Shown piece after piece: positions 1 through 5,015 of a DNA stretch of 5,015 bases (the stretch's first letter is position 1; every line of letters begins with the position of its first letter). The stretch spans positions 1-5,015 of the forward strand of contig JALUXR010000001.1 of the NCBI GenBank assembly GCA_027013285.1. Reading direction: 5' to 3'. The position numbers were made by a program, and so were the translations under genes. The notes beneath the pieces were generated by a model. It worked only from the letters and a program-made list of their open reading frames with translations, was not told the DNA's origin and did no database searches. This stretch comes from Candidatus Altimarinota bacterium. Its GTDB lineage: Bacteria; Patescibacteriota; Gracilibacteria; Absconditabacterales; Absconditicoccaceae.

Positions 1-449
1 TCTACAAGTGGCTCTTTATTATATTCTTCTATTACTTCCACAGAAGTTCTATTTTTTGTTCTAATTTTTGCATTTTTTCTAACTTTTTCTAAATCAAATT
101 TGTAAACTCAATTTTCTTTTATAATAACTTCCTTGTTTTCTTCTTCCAAAGGACTTCATCAAGTAAATTGATGTTGTATTTTTCAATTTTTATCCATTAT
201 TGTAACTAAATATACATTATTATTTTTACCATCAAAAAATACATGACCAGAGGCATAACTTCTCACTATAGGTTTTTCATTATACTTATCTGCATTTATA
301 ATATTTTCAAGTAATTCTTCTTTTACATTTCATTTTAAATCTTTAACTCATATTTTTGAAACTCAATCTTCTGTTTTTCTTACAGTACATAGATTTATTC
401 CTTCACAAAATTGTTTTTCATTAGCTTTTGGTATGTATGATTTTTCCAT
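1..449 (-). CDS. Uncharacterised protein, possibly NUDIX-like (3' end cut by window edge)
   Basis: With TGA read as Gly, 149 codons are open from ATG at 449 to the left edge, so the C-terminus lies outside the window. An in-frame TAA 15 nt upstream of the ATG supports this start. Seven of ten glycines are TGA. I do not recognise the family with confidence. Residues 70-100 look like a beta-strand pair (FFDGKNNNVYLVTI, then KIQHQF) followed by TGGSPLEEE. This resembles the strand-loop entry of a NUDIX domain (PGG...E). VEVIEEY, about 40 residues later, could be the REXXEE helix, but the spacing is much longer than the canonical 23-residue Nudix box, so the assignment is tentative. The N-terminal third is charged. 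No signal peptide or membrane segment is seen. It lies 41 nt downstream of ychF on the same strand, so co-transcription is plausible. The gene is solid; the function is a guess. Confidence 0.75.
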
Positions 450-490
450 TTGATACTTAGTTTAAAAGATAAAGTTTTAATAATCCTTTT

Positions 491-1576
491 TTACACATTA
501 AACTTAAACAAAATAACATCACCATCTTGAACTACATAATCTTTACCCTCAAGTCTTACCTTACCATTTTCTCTGGCCTTTGACCAACCATTATTTTCTG
601 CTAAATCTTTCCAATTAACAACATCAGCTTTTATAAATCATCTTTGAAAATCTGTATGAATTACTCCAGCAGCTTCAGGTGCAGTTGCTCATTTTTTCAC
701 TGTCCAAGCTCTTACTTCTTTTTCTCAAGCTGTAAAATAATATTGTAATCATAAAGCATCGTATGCAGTTTTGATAAGATTATCAACTCAAGTTGAATCT
801 ATTCACATATCATCTAAAAACTCTTTTCTTTCTTCCTCATCAAAATCTATCATATCAGCCTCAAGTTTTGCACAAACAGAAAGAACTTTAATGTTTTTAT
901 CTTGTATTCAAATTATATCTCTCAATTCTTCTTCAGATAAATCTAATTGATCTTCTGAAACATTTACAGCATAAATAAATGGTTTATAAGTTAATAAATG
1001 TAATTCTTTAATATGTTCTATTTCAGAATCTTTCAAATCTGTAGTAATAGCTAATTTTCAATTTTCTAAATTTTCTTTGACTTTATTATAAATTTCATAA
1101 ACTCACATAAGTTTTTTATCCATCTTAGCTTTTTTTTCTATACTTTTCATTTTATTTTCTACAGTTTCCAAATCTGACAATATTAATTCTGAATTTATAA
1201 CTTCTACATCATCTTTTGGATCTACTTTTCCATTTACATGATTTATCTCACTATCTTGAAAAGCTCTCACAACTTGTAAAATAGCATCAGTCTGTCTGAT
1301 ATTTGCTAAAAATTTGTTTCATAAACCTTCTCATTTACTAGCTCATTTTACAATACCAGCAATATCAATAAATTCACAAATAGCAGGTAAAACCTTTTGT
1401 CATCATACAGCTTCTCTAATTTCTTCCAGTCTAGGATCATTTACATTTACCATACCAACATTTGGTTCTATAGTACAAAAAGGAAAATTTTGTGCTTCAG
1501 CAGAATAAGATTTTGTAAGTGCATTAAATAATGTAGATTTTCATACATTTGGAAGTCAAACTATACCAACTTTCAT
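491..1576 (-). CDS. ychF: Redox-regulated ATPase YchF (Obg-like ATPase)
   Basis: Complete 361-residue protein, close to the usual 360-365 for YchF/OLA1, ending in TAA. YchF is a cytoplasmic P-loop NTPase of the TRAFAC Obg family. It binds ribosomes, prefers ATP to GTP and is linked to stress responses. The G1 P-loop GLPNVGKST is at residues 7-15, the G3 region DIAGIVKGASKGEG at 71-84, and NVSE at 205-208 replaces the GTPase NKxD motif, the hallmark of ATP preference. A coiled-coil-like charged segment spans about 130-195. The C-terminal TGS-like domain follows from about 278 (YYFTAGEKEVRAWT, GVIHTDFQRGFIKADVV, ending DGDVILFKFNV). Sixteen of 26 glycines are TGA, including P-loop Gly7 and Gly12. 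The start is fixed by the P-loop at residue 7 and by an upstream in-frame TAA with no ATG between. No Shine-Dalgarno sequence is visible. Confidence 0.97.
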
Positions 1577-1606
1577 AAAAAATATTTTAAATAATAAATG
1601 CTTTGT

Positions 1607-1634
1607 ATAGTAAGTTTTTTAGTAAAGTTTTCAA
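1607..1634 (-). promoter_or_regulatory. Candidate sigma70-type promoter for ychF
   Basis: On the minus strand a TTGAAA hexamer (1629-1634) is followed after 16 nt by TACTAT (1607-1612), which matches the TATAAT consensus at four of six positions. The -10 element lies about 30 nt upstream of the ychF ATG. In DNA this AT-rich such matches arise by chance, so this is only the best candidate in the correct place. Confidence 0.3.
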
Positions 1635-1649
1635 GATTATAAAAATATA

Positions 1650-1677
1650 TTGATTTTACTGTTTATATAGCTACTCT
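1650..1677 (+). promoter_or_regulatory. Weak candidate promoter for the SufB/SufD gene
   Basis: TTGATT (1650-1655) is followed after 16 nt by TACTCT (1672-1677); TCTAAT at 1675-1680 is an alternative -10 with a 19-nt gap. The start codon is about 55 nt downstream. The match is weak and the composition makes false hits easy. Confidence 0.18.
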
Positions 1678-1733
1678 AATAACTACATAAGAATAAATCT
1701 TAGTAAAAATTTTAAATAAATTAAATATAAAAA

Positions 1734-2720
1734 ATGACTAAAAACACTACTACTCCTATGCCAAAAGAAGCACTAAGAGAATTATCAAAAGTTGCAAAAA
1801 AATTAAAAATACCATTAAAAGATTTATTATTTTGAACTTGAAGTAATATTATAGTTGTAAAAAATAATTCTGAAAAATGAAATGTTTCAAGTTCTATGAC
1901 AGAAAATCAAATAACAATGGAAAGTAAAATAGAATGAAATGCTATGAGAACAATTATAAATGTTCCTGAAAATTATGTTTCTGATGATCCAATACATTTT
2001 TGTTTCATATTAGATACAAAATGAACAAAACAAGCTGTCCAACCAACTTGGCATGTATGAAAAAATGCAAAAGTAAAAATATTTGCTTATTGTTTTGGTG
2101 TTGAATATGATGTAATGCATTGAGATGGTAAAAAATATTATTTAGAAGAAGGCTCTAGTTTAGAAGTATATGAATTTAATTATAATGCAAATGATTCATA
2201 TATGACAGTTTATAATACTTTCATTGCAGAATTAAAAGATAATGCATTTTTTAGAAATTATTATGTAAGCACAGTTTGACATTTATGACATGGAAACACA
2301 AAATGAGATATATATTGTAAATGAAAATGATCAAAAGCTGAATTTATAACAAAAAATAGAATTTTGGATAAAGATATATCAGAATTAGATATCAAAATAT
2401 ATTTAGAATGAGAAGAAAGTTCTGGTATTATAAATTCAAAAACTGTAACTTATGAATGATGAACAAACTCATTCAAATGAAAACTTATATGAAAATGAGA
2501 TAATACAAAATGACATATGGAATGTGATGAAATATCAATGTGAGAATGTTCTATAAATACTTCTCCAAGTTTAGAAGTAATAAATCCAACTTCAAGACTT
2601 ACACATGAAGCATCAGTATGAACTTTAGAAAAAAAATCTATAGATAATCTAAAAATTAAATGATTTTCTGAAGAAGAAGCTATAGCATTTTTAGTAAATT
2701 GACTATTAGTTATAGATTAA
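1734..2720 (+). CDS. SufB/SufD-family Fe-S cluster assembly protein
   Basis: Complete 328-residue ORF (ATG to TAA) in which 23 of 28 glycines are TGA. The C-terminal third matches the SufBD core: a run of beta-helix strands, then CDEISMGEC (264-272), SLEVINPTSRLTHEASVG (279-296) and the closing helices KSIDNLKIKGFSEEEAIAFLVNG (301-323). SufB and SufD pair with the ATPase SufC in the cytoplasm as the scaffold that builds Fe-S clusters from persulfide sulfur. The protein is shorter than E. coli SufB (about 495) or SufD (about 420); the N-terminal region is reduced to a short helix (KEALRELSKVAKKLKIPLKDLLFGTG). By eye, Cys264 and Glu292 line up with SufB Cys405 and Glu434, favouring a SufB-like scaffold, but the HEASVG form also occurs in SufD, so I leave the symbol open. 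No sufC, sufS or sufU lies in the window. No Shine-Dalgarno sequence is seen; ATG codon 9 is a less likely start. Confidence 0.88.
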
Positions 2721-2733
2721 AACATATTGAAAT

Positions 2734-2777
2734 AAAAATACATATTTATATACTACAGAAAAAGTATGTATTTTTTT
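2734..2777 (+). terminator. AT-rich hairpin, probable terminator after the SufB/SufD gene
   Basis: AAAAATACATA (2734-2744) and TATGTATTTTT (2765-2775) are perfect 11-bp inverted repeats around a 20-nt loop, with the T run continuing to 2777. The hairpin begins 14 nt after the SufB/SufD stop and ends 18 nt before the next gene. The stem has few G-C pairs and a long loop, so it may be weak or leaky and let transcripts run into the phosphoribosyltransferase gene. Its A/T-flanked form could act on either strand. Confidence 0.55.
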
Positions 2778-2794
2778 ATTTTTAAATATATATA

Positions 2795-3442
2795 ATGATT
2801 TTCGAAACAAGATATAAAGCTTGAGAATACTTAAGCACATTCATAAGAAATAAAATACATGATTTATCAAATACTGTAATAGTTTGAATTCTAAAATGAT
2901 GATTACCAGTAACTTACCAAGTTTCACAAGATTTAAATATACCTTCTACTTTTGTTGTAGCTAAAAAACTTATATATAATAATACAACATTTTGAGTAAT
3001 TACTCAATGATGAATAAAATTATATAATAAATCTATAATTGCTAAACTTTGATTATCTGAATATGATGTAAAAGATATTGAAAAACAAACATATGATGAA
3101 GCTAAATATGAAAAGGAAAAATATTGATTGTTTTATAATGATTTTCAATGAAAACAGGTAATAGTAATAGATGATTGAATATATAGTTGATTTAGTGCAG
3201 TTGCAGTTGCTAAACAGCTTAAAGAACAATGAGCAAGTAGATTAATTTTAGCAATTCCAGTATCAAATAATCAAATATTATCTAAATTACAAACTTTTTA
3301 TGATGAAATAGTATGTGTAGAACCTATAGAAGATCGTAATTTTGCATTATCAAAATATTATATGAGTTATTACAAATTAATTTGAGAAGATGTAAATGAA
3401 TTATTTTATAAAATGAAAGAAAAAGAATTATTTTTACAATAA
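2795..3442 (+). CDS. Type I phosphoribosyltransferase-domain protein
   Basis: Complete 215-residue protein (ATG to TAA). All 14 glycines are TGA and none are GGN. Type I phosphoribosyltransferases transfer ribose-5-phosphate between PRPP and a base, or use the PRPP site for regulation. The fold is visible in order: FETRYKAGEYLSTFI (3-17), VIVGILKGGLPVTYQVSQDL (28-47, the PPi-loop region), NIPSTFVVAKKL (48-59), a flexible hood with a charged helix (about 86-112), and the PRPP-binding loop VIVIDDGIYSGFSA (122-135) with its paired Asp, followed by AIPVSN (153-158). The tail FALSKYYMSYYKLIGEDVNELF resembles the C-terminal helices of the broad 'predicted phosphoribosyltransferase' group rather than Apt, Hpt or Upp, so the base substrate cannot be named. 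An in-frame TAA at 2783-2785 supports the ATG. No Shine-Dalgarno sequence is seen. It converges on dnaA with a 13-nt gap. Confidence 0.9.
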
Positions 3443-3472
3443 AAAAAAGACCATACTAAGAAAGCATAGTCT
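3441..3472 (-). terminator. Intrinsic terminator of dnaA overlapping both convergent gene ends
   Basis: Read on the minus strand, AGACTATGC (3472-3464) pairs with GTATGGTCT (3456-3448) through nine base pairs, two of them G-U wobbles, around a 7-nt loop, then runs straight into a T tract (3447-3441). This is a textbook intrinsic terminator. It is built from the last codons of dnaA: the TAG stop (3456-3458) sits at the stem-loop junction. The T tract overlaps the TAA of the convergent phosphoribosyltransferase gene. On the plus strand the wobbles become A-C mismatches and no T tract follows, so it should act mainly on dnaA transcripts. Confidence 0.8.
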
Positions 3473-4949
3473 CATCTAATATTACTAAATAGTCATTATA
3501 AACTTTTTTATCATTTTTTGAATTTCTATCAAAAGTATTTATACTATACAATACTGATGCATGATTTTTTCAACCAAAGTAATCCCCTATTTTTTCTAAA
3601 GTCCAGTTAAAATATCTTTTTCATATTGTCATAAGCATTTGTCTTGCAAGAGAAACCTCTTTTTTTCTACTAGAACCTCTAATATCAGCAACTGCAATAT
3701 CATAATAAGAAGCTACATAATCTACTATTTCTCAAAAATTTTTATTAGATTTTGTATTCTGTCTTCAAGCAGTTTCTACACTTATTGAATTAATCTTACT
3801 CTTTTTGTAACCTAAAGTTTCTAATGTATCATAAACATCTGTTTCAGTAAGATTTCAAAAAGTATTTCTCCTTGTTATTAATAAATTTAAAGCTCACTCT
3901 AATTCTCTAATATTATCAGAAATAGCCTTTGCAATTATTTCTAAATATTCATTTTCGATATTTTCTTCTCATTTTTCTATAAGTTTTTTTTGTAATATTG
4001 CTATTTTTGTTTCTAAATCTGGTTTTTTTATATCAGCAACAAATCACCAAGAAAATCTACTTCTAAGTCTAGCTTCTAAAGTAACTAATTCTTTCGGTGG
4101 TCTATCTGAAGTAAGTATAATTTGTTTTTTTGCAGTATAAAAATCATTAAAAATATTATGAAAAATTTCTTGAGTTCTATCCTTATCTGCTAAAAACTGA
4201 ATATCATCAAACATAATAACATCAATATCTTTAAATTTTTTTACAAAACTAGTAACCTTATTTTTTCTAATAGACTCTATAATATCATCAATAATATTTG
4301 TAGTTTGCATATACAAAACAGTTTTTGAAGGATCTTCTCTTTTTATATAATTTCAAATAGCCTGTAATAAATGTGTCTTACCAAGTCATACATCTCCATA
4401 AATAAATAATGGATTATGAACTTGTCATAAATTTTCTGCAACAGCATGAGCAGCTGAATATGCAAGTTGATTATTTCTTCACACAATAAAAGTATCAAAT
4501 CTATAATTATAATCAAATTTATTTATACTAAAATCATTTAAAATATTATGAGAAAAAGTATTTTTATTTTTTTTAAATTCCTTTTTTTCTTCTTTCTCTT
4601 TTGTTCATAAAAATTTAGTTAAATTTAGTTGTAATGGATGTCTTCAAGATTGAAATTTATCATAAACTATAAAATTAACCGAAAAGTTTGGATTATAAAT
4701 TTGTTTAATTATTTTATTTAATTGTTTTTGAAAAATCTTTTTTACTTGAGCAATAAAAAATTCATTTGCTAATCAAATATAAACTTTCTTATTTTTTTCA
4801 TCTATTCAAATAATTCAAGATTTATTCAAAAAAGACAAGATTTTTTTCTTATCATCTTCAAGAATAAGTTTATCTATGATTTTCTCCCATAAATTTTTCA
4901 AATATTCTATTTTTTTCTCATCATAATTTTCAATTAAATCAAACAACAT
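3456..4949 (-). CDS. dnaA: Chromosomal replication initiator protein DnaA
   Basis: Complete 497-residue protein with 17 of 23 glycines as TGA, ending in TAG. DnaA-ATP binds DnaA boxes at oriC, opens the origin and loads the helicase. Domain I (about 1-100) shows LWEKIIDKL and LANEFFIAQVKKIF. A short lysine-rich linker, domain II, spans about 115-140. Domain III is the AAA+ ATPase: FIVGRNNQLAYSAA (154-167), Walker A GDVGLGKTH (185-193), Walker B VIMFDDIQFL (244-253), sensor 1 LTSDRPP (279-285), Box VII EARLRSRFSWG (292-302) with the likely arginine finger Arg298, and sensor 2 NIRELEGAL (346-354). Domain IV (about 395-497) has SLARQMLM and the DnaA signature GGKNHASV (459-466). In-frame TAG lies 12 nt upstream of the ATG with no other ATG between. 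No dnaN follows; the 3' neighbour is convergent. Confidence 0.98.
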
Positions 4950-5015
4950 TCAATTTATCTATCTTAATATTAAATATAAGTCTATTCTTTTTAAAGATTT
5001 AAAGTTTAAATTCAA
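4950..5015 (-). promoter_or_regulatory. AT-rich dnaA leader
   Basis: These 66 bp upstream of dnaA are nearly all A/T. On the minus strand TATATT and TTAATATT are possible -10-like sequences, but no convincing -35 partner sits at 16-18 nt, so I do not call a specific promoter. The CTTTAAA motif recurs twice. No TTATNCACA-type DnaA box is present, and no Shine-Dalgarno sequence precedes the ATG. The region continues past the window edge, so an origin just outside cannot be excluded. Confidence 0.4.

Larger units (their letters stand above)
1577..1733. promoter_or_regulatory. Divergent AT-rich promoter region between ychF and the SufB/SufD gene
   Basis: This 157-bp spacer lies between two divergent start codons, so it must hold the promoters of both genes. 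It is almost entirely A/T. Neither start is preceded by a purine-rich Shine-Dalgarno sequence; the bases just upstream are runs of A or T. I see no open reading frame of note and no RNA gene in it. Individual promoter candidates are listed separately. The region's role follows from gene orientation rather than from strong motifs. Confidence 0.6.

Noticed and set aside
1314..1508. A 64-codon plus-strand ORF
   Set aside because: It lies wholly inside and antisense to ychF, whose protein motifs are unambiguous; the translation has no family features, so it is a shadow frame.
1607..1708. Recurring AGTAA elements and an AGTAAA/TTTACT inverted pair in the divergent spacer
   Set aside because: The units are only five or six bases, irregularly spaced and A/T-only apart from one base; not enough to propose an operator.
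4044..4316. A 90-codon minus-strand ORF ending at RFSW followed by TGA
   Set aside because: It is not a separate gene but a TGA-bounded piece of dnaA (residues 212-301) in the same frame. The TGA encodes Gly302 of the conserved SRFSWG motif.
4611..4630. Perfect 10-bp tandem repeat, AAATTTAGTT twice
   Set aside because: It lies inside dnaA where it encodes LNLTKF; two copies in strongly AT-rich coding DNA are expected by chance and no further copies follow.
1..4949. Multiple pseudogenes caused by in-frame stop codons
   Set aside because: Only TGA interrupts the frames, always where glycine fits and often at invariant glycines. No frameshifts, TAA or TAG occur inside the genes, so this is recoding rather than decay.
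4950..5015. Possible replication origin upstream of dnaA
   Set aside because: The segment is AT-rich but so is everything here; no DnaA box or phased repeat is visible in the 66 bp available.
1..5015. CRISPR arrays, tRNAs, rRNAs, transposases or defence systems
   Set aside because: Looked for direct repeats, cloverleaf-like sequences and mobile-element genes on both strands and saw none; nearly all the sequence is accounted for by five genes.

Overview
The window reads as a dense stretch of a small, very AT-rich bacterial genome that uses UGA as a glycine codon, as in Candidate Phyla Radiation bacteria of the Absconditabacteria (SR1) / Gracilibacteria (BD1-5) group (translation table 25). 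Read with TGA as a stop, nothing longer than about 90 codons is open. Read with TGA as Gly, five long adjoining genes appear, and four are recognisable families with their catalytic motifs intact. By hand count the five genes contain 77 in-frame TGA codons and 24 GGN codons. TGA falls on invariant glycines of the YchF P-loop, the DnaA Walker A motif and the phosphoribosyltransferase PRPP loop. No gene ends in TGA: three end in TAA and one in TAG, and the fifth runs off the window.

Layout. On the minus strand, ychF (1576 down to 491) is followed after 41 nt by a partial gene of uncertain, possibly NUDIX-like, function (449 down to the left edge). A 157-bp AT-rich divergent spacer (1577-1733) separates ychF from a plus-strand SufB/SufD-family Fe-S assembly gene (1734-2720). 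An AT-rich hairpin lies between that gene and a plus-strand type I phosphoribosyltransferase gene (2795-3442). That gene converges on a complete minus-strand dnaA (4949 down to 3456). Only 13 nt separate the two stop codons, and a strong dnaA terminator hairpin spans the junction. The last 66 bp are the AT-rich dnaA leader.

The genes do not form one pathway. They are housekeeping functions: replication initiation (dnaA), a ribosome-associated ATPase (ychF), Fe-S cluster assembly (SufB/SufD) and nucleotide or base metabolism (phosphoribosyltransferase). No start codon has a clear Shine-Dalgarno sequence. No tRNA, rRNA, CRISPR array, mobile element or convincing DnaA-box cluster was found. The most notable feature is the recoding. 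Arg codons are almost all AGA, and CGA and CGG are absent in frame, so the window cannot separate table 25 from the related code in which CGA and CGG are also reassigned.
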